A stretch of DNA of 41,838 nucleotides from Desulfobaccales bacterium (GTDB taxonomy: Bacteria; Desulfobacterota; Desulfobaccia; Desulfobaccales; 0-14-0-80-60-11): assembly GCA_030694005.1 (NCBI GenBank), contig JAUXZG010000104.1:1-41838 (forward strand), written 5' to 3'. Below the pieces are notes generated by a model that was not told the DNA's origin, searched no databases, and saw nothing but the letters and a program-made list of their open reading frames with translations. Position numbers and translations under genes: made by a program. Positions 1 through 9,000 of this stretch are shown here, piece by piece (the first letter of the stretch is position 1; each line of letters starts with the position of its first letter).

Positions 1-107
1 GTGGGGAAGGCGGAGCCATCGGCTCCGCCTTCCCCACCCAAATAAACCCCCCATAAGGGATTGGGGGAGGGGGTAAGGGCCCCCCGGCCCTTAGCCCCCT
101 CCTCCAA
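1..107. repeat. Composite palindromic element, partial copy 1 (modules B and A)
   Basis: Module B is a perfect 17-bp stem (1-17 with 21-37, 3-nt loop) with the core AAGGCGGAGCC/GGCTCCGCCTT. Module A (about 61-107) is a palindrome of GGGGGAGGGGGTAAGGGCC against GGCCCTTAGCCCCCTCC. The order B then A is opposite to the copy at 1196-1374, so this copy is inverted. Its C module would lie left of the window edge. Confidence 0.8.
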
Positions 108-191
108 GAAAAACAGCAAGGAGGACCGTAAGGATTATGCCACTTATAAAATGTCCGTGGTCAGTTAGTAAATCCCTTGCTGCCGTGGGTT

Positions 192-1211
192 ATGAAAGCT
201 AATAAGGTTCCCTGGACCGCCCGTCTGGAGGCCGCGGTAGCCGCGCACGGGGCCGGCCTGGCCTCTGCTCAACCCCTGGCCGGGGACGGCTCGGACCGCC
301 GCTTTTTCCGCCTGCTGGGGTCCCCTACCCTCGTCCTCCTCTACCATCCCTATCCCCCCGGGGGGCCAGTCAATGAAAACGATTCCTATTACCTCATCGG
401 CCGCCACCTCCGCGCCCAAGGAGGGCCGGTGCCGGAGATTTACGCCTATAACCGGGAAGAAGGCTGGATGCTCCTGGAGGATCTAGGAGATGTCAGTTTA
501 GAGTCAGCCTTTGCCAAACCGCTTAAAGAAGGCCAGATGCGCTTCTGGTACCGCCAGGCTCTGAAGGTGCTGGTGGGTCTCCAGGTTGATGGCCGAGAAG
601 GCTTTGACCCCTCCTGGTGTTTTGATACCCCGGTGGTGGACCGGCCTTTCCTGTTAGAAAGGGAATGCGGCTATTTCGTCCAGGCCTTCCTTTACGGCTA
701 CCTGGGCCTTAAGGTCACCAGGGAGGAATTGGCTCCCGACCTTGACCGGCTTTTGAGCCTGGCTCTCCCCGAGGGCCCCAACTATTTTCTTCACCGGGAT
801 TTTCAGTCCCGCAATTTGTTTATCAGGGATGGAAGATTGCGGGTCATTGATTTCCAGGGGGGGCGGCTGGGGCCGTTGGGCTATGATGTGGCGGCCCTGC
901 TCATCGACCCCTATGTGGGGCTGACCCCGGCCTGGCAAGAGGAACTGCTAAACTACTATCTGGACATCCTTAAAACCCGCCTGACCGTGGATGACGCGGC
1001 CTTTAAAGAACAGTATCGCCACCTGGCCTTGTGCCGCAATCTGCAGATCTTAGGGGCCTTCGGTTTCCTGACTAGAGTGAAGAAGAAGGACTACTTTGCC
1101 CGCTATATCCCGGCGGCCCTCACCGGCCTGCGCCAACGCTTAAAGGATAGGCCGGGGGAATTCCCGCGACTGGAGGAGGGGGTGGAGCAGGCTATGGGGG
1201 GAGGGGGCTAA
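192..1211 (+). CDS. Aminoglycoside/sugar phosphotransferase family kinase (AmgK-like)
   Basis: This is a 339-residue kinase of the aminoglycoside phosphotransferase (APH/choline kinase-like) fold. An N-terminal GSDRRFFRL segment (about 33-41) is followed by the catalytic loop HRDFQSRN (Asp203, Asn208) and the metal-binding IDFQGGRLGPLGYD (Asp220). The GSDRRFFR and GPLGYDVA segments resemble the anomeric sugar kinases (AmgK) that phosphorylate N-acetylmuramate/N-acetylglucosamine for cell-wall recycling. That substrate is inference, and the MurU-type nucleotidyltransferase partner is not in view. The reading frame extends to a TTG at 177, but ATG at 192 (MKANKVPW) is the more natural start; neither has a strong ribosome-binding site. 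A 21-codon ORF (137-202) with AAGGAGGA upstream overlaps the start and may be a leader or chance. The C-terminal GGGG and the stop codon come from the repeat beginning at 1196. Confidence 0.8.
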   Translation: MKANKVPWTARLEAAVAAHGAGLASAQPLAGDGSDRRFFRLLGSPTLVLLYHPYPPGGPVNENDSYYLIGRHLRAQGGPVPEIYAYNREEGWMLLEDLGDVSLESAFAKPLKEGQMRFWYRQALKVLVGLQVDGREGFDPSWCFDTPVVDRPFLLERECGYFVQAFLYGYLGLKVTREELAPDLDRLLSLALPEGPNYFLHRDFQSRNLFIRDGRLRVIDFQGGRLGPLGYDVAALLIDPYVGLTPAWQEELLNYYLDILKTRLTVDDAAFKEQYRHLALCRNLQILGAFGFLTRVKKKDYFARYIPAALTGLRQRLKDRPGEFPRLEEGVEQAMGGGG

Positions 1212-1374
1212 GGGCCGGTGGGCCCTTACCCCCTCCCCCAACCCCTTAAGTTTTGTTTTGGCTGGGTAAGGCGGGGCCTTTGGCCCCGCCTTACCCAGCC
1301 AACTTAAAGGGGGTTGGGAGGGGAGTTTGAGGGGAGGTCGGGGGAACCGCGTTCCCCCGACCCTCCCCTCAAAA
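1196..1374. repeat. Composite palindromic element, full copy 2 (A-B-C)
   Basis: Module A: 1196-1241, GGGGGAGGGGGCTAAGGGCC pairing with GGGCCCTTACCCCCTCCCCC. Module B: 1260-1278 with 1282-1300, a perfect 19-bp stem with TTT loop. Module C: 1326-1347 with 1351-1373, a near-perfect 22-bp stem with CGC loop. The kinase stop codon lies inside module A, and the tamB stop codon is 6 nt beyond module C. The element therefore fills the whole convergent gap between the two genes. No U-tract follows the hairpins, so none is a textbook intrinsic terminator. Confidence 0.9.
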
Positions 1375-1378
1375 AACC

Positions 1379-4300
1379 CTAAAAGTCCAAATTAAACAAC
1401 ACGTCCGCGCCGGTGTTGCGGCGTCCCATCTGGGATTCAACGCTCAGGTATTTATTGACTTTATAATCCATGATCACCTGCTCGGTGTTATCCCGGTGCA
1501 GGGGGTCAAACTTGCGTTCGAAGGAAACGGTAAGGTCCTTGGTGATGGGTTTGGCCACCCCCACCGCTTGCCGTTCGCCCATGGGGCTGCTCCGCAGGGT
1601 AACATCGCTCACCAGAGGGAAGTCTTTCCCCAGCAATTCTTTGAGTTTTTCGGCCGTGAGGCCTCCCAGGATTCCCGCGGCCTGTTGGCCGACCTTCAGA
1701 TACTCATCCTTGGTGAGGCGTTGGGCCGGCCGCCCAAAGACCAGGTAGGCCAGGAGGTCCTGGGGGGAGAGGGGGGGGATGCTTTCCAGGCGCACCTGGG
1801 GCTTGCTGACAGCGCCGGTGGCATTCAGGACCAAGGTAAGGCCATCCATTTCATGGGTGGCCCGGCCTTCCAGGGTAACCTCTTCCCGGGGGTTGCCGGG
1901 GAGGCGGATTATCCCTCGCTCAACCTTGAAGACCCGTCCCTGCAGTTCATAGGTGCCCTTCAGGGTATGGACCTCCCCGGCTATATAGGCCGGTTGGCCG
2001 GAGAGTTTGGTGGCCTTGAGGCGCCCGGCCATTTCGGCGTTCAGACGCTTATCCTTGAGCCATACTCCGCCCGGGGCCTCCATAACCACATCCATCTTTA
2101 GGTCCTTATAAAAGGAGGGTTTACCAGGTGAAGGGAGGGGTTTGGCCGGGGGCGGCAGTGGAGCCCGGGGCGCCACCAGAGTGATATCTGCATGCTTGTC
2201 GGACTGGAAAAAGCCGGGGCGGAAGGTGGCCCGGGGGACCATGAGTTGGCCCTTCAGGAGGGGGGCGGACCAGGGGCCGCTCAGGGTGAGAGTGCCGTTG
2301 CCCGCAGCCTCCCCTCCACTCCGGCGCAAGACCACAAACTCCTGAAGTTGGGCCCGGGCGTCCACCTGCCGGGGGTAAAATCCCGCCAGGCTGATCTCTC
2401 CGCTGAGGCGGGCGGTGCCGCCGCTTTCTAAAGTAATTTCGGGAATTATTAATCTATCCCCCTGGAGCCGGGCCTGCCCCGGGGCCAGCCGATATGGCGT
2501 CCCGGCCTGGCGAAAGGTGATAAAACCCGGCCCCCAGCGGACCTGTCCCGATACTTGGGGGCGGCTCAGGCTACCCTGCCACTCGGCCAGGATGTCCAGG
2601 GCCCCCTCCGCGGCCAGCACTTCCGGACTGAGGCCGGTTAAGAGGGCCAGGTTGACCTTTTCCCCGTGCAGCCGGATGTGAAGCTCCCGGTCTCCCCAGG
2701 CCCATTTCAGCGGCATGGCCGAGAAATGGAGGGGGATGTGGCCTTCCCAGGTAAGCCGCGGGCCGGGGGCGCTTTCTTCCAGGCTGCCGCTCAGGTGCAG
2801 GCGGTCGTCCCGATAGCTGATGGAAGTGTTAAAAGAGCGGAAAGAAAAATCTCCCCACTTCCCCGGCCCCCAGGTTAGCTGCCCCTGAATCACCGGAGAG
2901 CGAGGGTCCCCGCTCAAGGTCACCAGGCCTCGAATCTTCCCGTCACAGGGGCTACCTTTAATGCAAAAAAGAGACGCCGACAGGTCCCCCACCTCCAGGC
3001 GGCCGGAAAGTTTCCCTTCTTTGGCCTGCCCCCGAAAGGTGAGTTGGCCTTCATTAATCTTAAAGGTGGCTGGGGCAATCTCCCAGCCGGGCAGGAGGCG
3101 GACCTGGATGGGGCTGGTGTTATAACCGGAAAGCCCCGAAATCTGCCAGCGACACCGTTCCACCAGCAGGGACCAGGGCCGGGCCGTCAGATCGGCCGCG
3201 CCCTTAAGCTCAGCCTGAGGTCCCTGGGGGGAAGAGGCGGTAAAGCTAAAACGCCAGCGGCCGGCATCCCCCTGGGAGGTGAGGTGTAACTGAGAGAACA
3301 CCCCCACCGGGGTTTTTAAGCCGGCCCCTTTAAGGTCCAGGTGTCCGGAAGTAGGCGGCCAGCCTCCCCCCTTGACCTCAATCTTCATGGACTCCAGGTT
3401 AAGCCCCTCTAAGGAGAGGCCATGGCCTTTGCCCTGGAAGGTGAACTGGGGCAGATTCCAGGGGCCTTTCAGGGTGCCCTCCCCTTCCAGACGTCCCCTT
3501 AAGCCCGCCGGCAGCCAGGGCACGGTGCCGTCCGCGGCCAGGCTGCCGCGATAGGCCACCTCCAACCCCTTGCCCTGCATAGCGCCTTTCATTTCTGCGG
3601 AGAGCGCCCCCAGGCGGAGCTGGACCTGGGGAATTTCCAGCTTTGACCCATCCCAGGTCAGGCGTCCCTTAAGCTCTTTTAAGGGTTGCCGGGCCACCTG
3701 TCCCCGGGCTTCCACTTCTCCGGAGACCCAGAGGGGAAAGGGGGAGGGAGCCGACGGCCTGCGAAAGTTTCCCGAAAATTTGCCCTCAAGCAGACTGTCG
3801 GCCAGATATGACGCCCCCAAGAGGTCGGGTTTGACCCCCTCCGCCTGGATCTTAAGCTCCCCGGCCGGATTGGCCAGCAGCCTGCCGGCCGCGGCCATCT
3901 TGAACTGCCCGAAGTTGCCCTTAATCAGGCCCTCCAGGCGCTGCTGACGGCCATCGCCGGTTAAGGTAAATCCAAGGTGCTCCACCCGAGCGTTTTGATA
4001 GCGGAAGGGCCGGCACTCTAGACTCCACGCCATTTGGCCGGGGGGCCACCTGAAGCCTGTCCCTTTAAGCTGAAGCCTGGCGGTCAGGGGCTCCAGGCCC
4101 TTAAGTTTCTGCTCCCAGGTGCTATTCCAGGCAGTAAAGAGCTCCGGCGACAAGCCGGCCAGGTCCACACCCAGGTCATACTCCCATTCTGTGGGACCCT
4201 TCCGGAGGGCGCCCTCCAGGCGGTATTGCGCTTTTTGGAGATTGCCTTCCCCCATTATCTTAAGTTGGGCCGGGCTGCCGCTGACCTGAAATTTCCCTCC

Positions 4301-5101
4301 CAGGTCCCAGGCGCCGGGCCACTGGGGCCAGAGGCGGTGAATCTCTCCCCCGGAAGTGGGCCCCAGGTCGCCCGTAAGCTCTATGACCGGTTCCGCCGCG
4401 TCCAGCCGCAATGCCCCGGTTAAAGCGATCAGGGGTTGATCCCCGGCTGCCAGCTTAAGCGACTTGAGGTCAAGGCGTTGGCGGCTGTAAGTACAAGAGG
4501 CGTCTAGTTGTAAGGGGCCCTGGGGGGCGGTGAGGGCCAGGTGGGCGCCATGCACCTGGATGGCCTGCTGGGGCCTTTTGGGGTGGCGCACGGTAAGGGC
4601 CAGCTTAAGATCCAGGTCTTTAAAGCGCTGGGTTTCCCCAGGGCGGATGAGATCAACGGTGCCGTCTTGTATCAGGATTTGCGGAAAATCCAAGCTGCGG
4701 AAGGGGGGCGGCGGCCTCTCGCGCCAAAGCCCGCTGACATTCCAGTGGCCTTGCCGGTCCTGGCTGAGGGTGAGGTGGGGGCCATGGATGGCCAACTTGG
4801 CGATCACCGGCTGGAGCTTGACAAAAGAGAAAAGGGAGAAACGCAGCTCTACTCGTTCGGCCCGCAGTACCTCGCCCTGGCGGCCCTGCACCAAGATGTC
4901 GGTAAAGACCAGCCCGGTAAGGGGATTGCCCCGGACCTGACGGACTTGCACTTCTCCATGGATGCGTCCCTGGGCCCAGTCCACCAGACGCCAGCCGCCC
5001 CAGCCCCAGAAGAAGTCGGTATTGAGCAGCCGCCAGAGCGCAAATCCGCCCACCAGGATGACCAGAGCGAGGCCCGCCAGAACATAACGATACCGGCGCA
5101 T
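1379..5101 (-). CDS. tamB: TamB-type translocation/assembly module protein (DUF490)
   Basis: This 1240-residue protein belongs to the TamB/AsmA-like family. It bridges inner and outer membranes and works with TamA in outer-membrane protein or lipid transport. An N-terminal signal anchor (about 5-25, VLAGLALVILVGGFALW) precedes about 900 residues of repetitive beta-strand sequence typical of the lipid-transfer groove. The conserved DUF490 domain is C-terminal (LLAYLVFGRP, then AAGILGGL and KDLTVSFERKFDP) and ends in FNLDF. The length fits the family (about 1100-1500). The tamA homologue is on the same strand but 4.5 kb upstream, with an accessory insert between them. No Shine-Dalgarno precedes the ATG; an extended -10 sits directly upstream (see 5108-5116). 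Confidence 0.93.
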   Translation of the reverse strand: MRRYRYVLAGLALVILVGGFALWRLLNTDFFWGWGGWRLVDWAQGRIHGEVQVRQVRGNPLTGLVFTDILVQGRQGEVLRAERVELRFSLFSFVKLQPVIAKLAIHGPHLTLSQDRQGHWNVSGLWRERPPPPFRSLDFPQILIQDGTVDLIRPGETQRFKDLDLKLALTVRHPKRPQQAIQVHGAHLALTAPQGPLQLDASCTYSRQRLDLKSLKLAAGDQPLIALTGALRLDAAEPVIELTGDLGPTSGGEIHRLWPQWPGAWDLGGKFQVSGSPAQLKIMGEGNLQKAQYRLEGALRKGPTEWEYDLGVDLAGLSPELFTAWNSTWEQKLKGLEPLTARLQLKGTGFRWPPGQMAWSLECRPFRYQNARVEHLGFTLTGDGRQQRLEGLIKGNFGQFKMAAAGRLLANPAGELKIQAEGVKPDLLGASYLADSLLEGKFSGNFRRPSAPSPFPLWVSGEVEARGQVARQPLKELKGRLTWDGSKLEIPQVQLRLGALSAEMKGAMQGKGLEVAYRGSLAADGTVPWLPAGLRGRLEGEGTLKGPWNLPQFTFQGKGHGLSLEGLNLESMKIEVKGGGWPPTSGHLDLKGAGLKTPVGVFSQLHLTSQGDAGRWRFSFTASSPQGPQAELKGAADLTARPWSLLVERCRWQISGLSGYNTSPIQVRLLPGWEIAPATFKINEGQLTFRGQAKEGKLSGRLEVGDLSASLFCIKGSPCDGKIRGLVTLSGDPRSPVIQGQLTWGPGKWGDFSFRSFNTSISYRDDRLHLSGSLEESAPGPRLTWEGHIPLHFSAMPLKWAWGDRELHIRLHGEKVNLALLTGLSPEVLAAEGALDILAEWQGSLSRPQVSGQVRWGPGFITFRQAGTPYRLAPGQARLQGDRLIIPEITLESGGTARLSGEISLAGFYPRQVDARAQLQEFVVLRRSGGEAAGNGTLTLSGPWSAPLLKGQLMVPRATFRPGFFQSDKHADITLVAPRAPLPPPAKPLPSPGKPSFYKDLKMDVVMEAPGGVWLKDKRLNAEMAGRLKATKLSGQPAYIAGEVHTLKGTYELQGRVFKVERGIIRLPGNPREEVTLEGRATHEMDGLTLVLNATGAVSKPQVRLESIPPLSPQDLLAYLVFGRPAQRLTKDEYLKVGQQAAGILGGLTAEKLKELLGKDFPLVSDVTLRSSPMGERQAVGVAKPITKDLTVSFERKFDPLHRDNTEQVIMDYKVNKYLSVESQMGRRNTGADVLFNLDF

Positions 5102-5107
5102 TTGTTT

Positions 5108-5116
5108 ATATTAGCA
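5108..5116 (-). promoter_or_regulatory. Possible extended -10 promoter of tamB (leaderless start)
   Basis: On the minus strand the sequence reads TGCTAATAT, an extended -10 (TGnTATAAT-like), followed by only six bases (AAACAA) and then the tamB ATG. Transcription would begin at or next to the start codon, matching the absence of a ribosome-binding site. The -35 match is poor (TTCCTA with 17-bp spacing). Confidence 0.4.
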
Positions 5117-5136
5117 CATTAATAAGGGAATAGGAA

Positions 5137-5182
5137 TTGGCGGAGGGGACTAAGGGCCAGGGGGCCTTACCCCCCTCCCCCC
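5137..5182. repeat. Composite element, module A alone
   Basis: GGCGGAGGGGACTAAGGGCC is followed by GGGGCCTTACCCCCCTCCCC. This is the A palindrome without B or C, between tamB and the DUF559 gene. Confidence 0.7.
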
Positions 5183-5194
5183 AGCCTCCATATG

Positions 5195-5725
5195 CGCTAA
5201 CTTATGAGACAGCCTTCATCCCCCCTTTGTAAAAGGGGGGTCAGGGGGGATTTCCTTGCGCATTCGCTCCGCTATCTCCCGGTAGATGACTTCTACCACC
5301 GCCTCGGTTTCTTTTAAAACCTGTCGGCTGTTAAAACGAAGAACCGTCAAGCCAAGTCTGCATAAATAATTGTCCCGCTCTCTGTCCCTTTCAGCATGAT
5401 GGTCTTCAAGATGCTGCGAACCGTCAATCTCAACCACCAATTTTCCCTTTGGCGAATAGAAATCAACAATGTAATCACCAACCGGTTTCTGGCGGTAAAA
5501 TTGCACGCCCGAGATCTGTTTGCCCCGTAGCCGTGACCATAAGACACGCTCACTTTCGGTCAGGTTCTGTCGGAGTTGCCGTGCCCTGGGCTTCAGCCTG
5601 GCGTTATACTTGAGCATGGCTTTATTCTTAAAATCCCCCCTTACCCCCCTTTGTCAAAGGGGGGATTTAACCTTTGCCGCTAATCTATGATAACTTATTA
5701 TAATAGCACACTTTTTAAGTTAGCG
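5195..5725. mobile_element. DUF559 gene bracketed by inverted palindromic repeats (candidate mobile unit)
   Basis: Inner arms: 5218-5253 and 5631-5668 are inverted copies of AAATCCCCCCTTACCCCCC followed by a self-complementary CCCCCCTTT/AAAGGGGGG hairpin. After reverse complementing, about 33 of 36 positions agree. An outer perfect 10-bp inverted pair, CGCTAACTTA (5195-5204) and TAAGTTAGCG (5716-5725), encloses them. Only the DUF559 gene lies between. A gene-less version with the same inner-arm arrangement lies at 34629-34705. No transposase is present, so the movement mechanism is unknown. Confidence 0.55.
5216..5617 (-). CDS. DUF559 family endonuclease-like protein
   Basis: This 133-residue protein belongs to the DUF559 family, which has a restriction-endonuclease (Vsr-like PD-(D/E)XK) fold. 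Visible motifs are LTESERVLWSRLR (Glu23), the FYRQKPVGDYIVDFY block (Asp52) and LVVEIDGSQH (Glu63, Asp65). Family members are common orphans beside short palindromic repeats; their cellular role is not established. The last 12 or so residues (EIPPDPPFTKGG) are translated from the left repeat arm and are probably not part of the ancestral protein. The ATG at 5617 is preceded only by a weak A-rich region. The gene sits with the NACHT gene in the insert between tamA and tamB but is oppositely oriented, so the two need not cooperate. Confidence 0.85.
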   Translation of the reverse strand: MLKYNARLKPRARQLRQNLTESERVLWSRLRGKQISGVQFYRQKPVGDYIVDFYSPKGKLVVEIDGSQHLEDHHAERDRERDNYLCRLGLTVLRFNSRQVLKETEAVVEVIYREIAERMRKEIPPDPPFTKGG

Positions 5726-6048
5726 TTTGTGCCCAATCCCCCTCCCCCAATCCCCTAACTGCGCCAGGTCTAGGCGATGACCAAGACTCAGGCTGACAAT
5801 TATTAGATAAAGCTCACATAAAATCTGACCCTTATAGCCAAACTTGAGTTTATGACGAGATCCCCAATACATGTATGATAATCAAATCAAAACATTGCCG
5901 TTGGCTCTCAGACCGAGGATATAAAGCAGTGATCTGGAAGCTCTACTGAACTAATATTCTTTGATTTTGCCTTTAGACTATCCTATAGTTTGCTCATCTG
6001 GGAAGCTCCCCAATATAAAATGTAGGTCCATGAAAGGTAGCTTAGGCT
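5726..6048. other. AT-richer non-coding stretch upstream of the nuclease-NACHT gene
   Basis: No convincing gene was found. The stretch is visibly richer in A/T than the flanking tam genes, as expected at the edge of acquired DNA. It starts with a fragment of C-rich repeat (CCCCCTCCCCCAATCCCC, about 5742-5759) and ends in the predicted promoter and start of the NACHT gene. Confidence 0.6.
5961..5989 (+). promoter_or_regulatory. Predicted sigma70-type promoter of the nuclease-NACHT gene
   Basis: TTGATT (5961-5966) and TATAGT (5984-5989) are separated by exactly 17 bp. They lie about 60 bp before the ATG at 6049; AAAGG at 6033-6037 is a modest ribosome-binding site. Confidence 0.55.
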
Positions 6049-9000
6049 ATGGACGCGTCTTTGCGGATTCTGGCTTCCACGAACAACGCCCGTGGTGACT
6101 TGTTCACCCGACTGATAAAGGACTTGTTCTTCGCCCTGGGGTACGATGACCTCCGTTTGAACGTCCACAAAACAGGGCGGGAACTGGATATCCAGGGACA
6201 ACACCGGATTGAACCTCGCAGAGTCGTTGCAGAATGTAAAGCACACACCGCCAAAATGGGCGGTGACGAGCTTAACAAATTCCTTGGAGTCCTGACCCGA
6301 GAGCGGAAGAAAAACGCGCCCACTCCTGTCACCGGATACTTCGTGTCACTTAGCGGCTTCACAGAAACCGGCATCCAGCAGGAGGAAGAAACCGGGGATG
6401 ATCGAGTCATTCTCCTGAAAGCAGAACAAGTGATCAGCGAGTTGGAGCGGAGCCGTGTCCTGGTTGGACGCACTGTGGCCGCCGAACGTGCAGGCCAGTG
6501 CGCTCACCATGGTGGACTGACTGACGCCGTGCTGGAAGACGCCGAACTTCTTGGCCATGAACGTGGTTACCTTTGGGCAATTCATTATTCGCGAAATAAG
6601 GAACTAACCCACTTCGCGCTCATCCATGCGGACGGCACGCCCCTAGCGGAACCCGTGGCACGGGAAGTCATTGATGCTGACCGCCAATGCTCCGGTATTC
6701 TCCATTCTCTGCATTACCTCGCCCCGGCACCTCCTCCGCCCGAGCGGGCAAAGTTGGCAGCTGAGGCGATAACCCGCTATCGGCAATGGCTCGGCGAGGA
6801 ATGCGGCTTCATCCAACTCGATGGATTGCCTGCCGATACCGACCTGAGCGCAACCCGGATGAAATTGGAACGGCTTTTTGTGCCCTTGAAAGCGTACTAC
6901 CTGTCTGAACCCAAAGATGAAACGGATAAAGAAGCAGAGGGAGAGAATAAGGTTCTTCCGATTGGTGAAATGCTTTCAGAGAGCACACACCTTGCCCTGC
7001 TTGCCACCCCCGGAGGAGGAAAAAGCACCCTCCTCAAACGCCTTGCCATCGCCTACGCATTTCCCGAACGACGCGTCGAGGTTTCGGATGACTTGCCAGA
7101 CCGGAGTTGGCTCCCGCTCTTCCTGCGTTGCCGCGAGTTGAGGGACCGAGCATATCGCCCCATTCTGGAAATCCTCGACGACCTTCCGCGCCATGCTGGC
7201 ATGAATGAACTGGAGGCGGGCGCCTTCCGCGAGTCTGTGCACGAAATTCTTCGCGCCGGTCGAGCACTCCTTCTAGTTGACGGGTTAGACGAGATATCCG
7301 AGGAAGGCGCGCGGCAAGTGTTCGCGAACAATCTACGCACTTTTCTTGCGGTTTTTCCAAAAGCGGCGATAGTAGTTGCGTCACGCGAGGCAGGCTTCAG
7401 GTTGGTGGCCGGTGTAGTTGCCAGCGCTTGCGTCAGGGCGAAGCTGGCACCTTTTGACAAGCACGACGTTCAGCAACTCTGTGAGCGGTGGCATCTGCAG
7501 GTGGTTGGCGACAATGAGAAAGTGCGGACGGACGCCCGCGACCTTGCGCGTACAATATGGCAAAACGAACGAATCCGTACATTGGCCGAGAACCCACTTC
7601 TGTTGACAACGCTGCTGGTTATAAAACGCTGGATCGGGGAATTGCCGCGCAACCGCGCCGCCCTATATCGGGAAGCAGTCCGGGTGCTTATCCGAACATG
7701 GAATGTGGAAGGGTATGCTCCGCTAGATGAGGAGGAGACACTCGCACAACTCTCCTACGTCGCTTGTGCGATGATGGAGCAAGGCACCCAACGGATCGGC
7801 CAAAAAGCGTTGACAAGACTACTGCAGCAAGCACGTCAGGAATTGGAAGCAGAACTTCACTTCGTTGCGATCTCAGCCACGGGCTTCATCGAACGCATCG
7901 AGTATCGCAGCAGTTTGCTTATGCAGACCGGACACGACATTTTGGAGGGGGAGTTTCAGCCAGTCTACGAGTTCCGACACCTGACATTCCAAGAGTATTT
8001 GGCGGCGCGCGGCTACGTCGAGGAACAATACCCGGGGCGAGCCGAGGGTCAGGCTCTTCTTCATCTACTCGAACCCCATTTTGAGGATGAGCGGTGGCGT
8101 GAAGTGGTAGCGCTTTCGGCAGTGCTCGCGGGGCGCAGAGCGGAGCCGATTATGAAGCGATTGGCCGCGGTATGCGCGAATATTGAATGGCTCCAACGGG
8201 ACCCGAGGGAAAGCGGTAGACCGCAAGTTATCCTACTGAAACAATGCCTCCTCGACGAGGTGCAGGTCACGACCCCGACCCTGCGCGCCGCGTTGGAGCA
8301 GGTAGCGCGCCACGTCCGGGATGTGCCTATTGAGCCTATTAGGAAAAAGGGCACAGGAATGGAGCAAGAAAGCGCCCTCATCAGGCTACGGCGGGGGAAA
8401 TACGGAACACTTCTTCAGCAAGTGACTGAAGACTCCTACCTCAGCGGAAGGAAAAATTGGGAAGAGTATGAACTCGCCATTGCGGATCTCGCGTTTGAGG
8501 AGCAGTTCCAATCTTCCGCCAGGGTACAGATGTCGGCATCTGTGTCGCATTCATTGTTGAAAGCGATTGAAACAGGGGAGAGGATAGAAAAGGTTCGTGC
8601 GGCTTTGGTGGGCATGCGGTTGGCTTTCTCGGCTCGTCACCGAGATCCTAGGTCGGAACCCGCCAGACCTGATGAACTCTTCCAGCCACTACGTGATGCA
8701 ATTTGTGGGATGCTCAATCCTAATGACCCGCCTTTGGCTCTGGCAGCCTCTTGGGCATTGGCTTGGATTGGGGACACCAGACGGTGCACTGCCGCCATAG
8801 ACCTTGCCTCGATGTTGTGTCTATATCAAATATGGAAAGACTCGCCATGGCAAGAACTGTCTCGGTTCGCGGCCTGGGCATTTGCTGCCCAACCGCTTTT
8901 ACCTCGTGACACGTTCAGCAAAGATGTGTGGGGTTCTTGCGATGCGTTTCTAGAAAAAGCCTCAGGACATGAAAAGAGTAGGAAAGGACGTATATCACAA

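Noticed and set aside
1260-1300. Module B hairpins as ordinary intrinsic terminators
   Set aside because: No U-tract follows any copy on either strand, and modules A and C flank them in a fixed order, unlike simple terminators.
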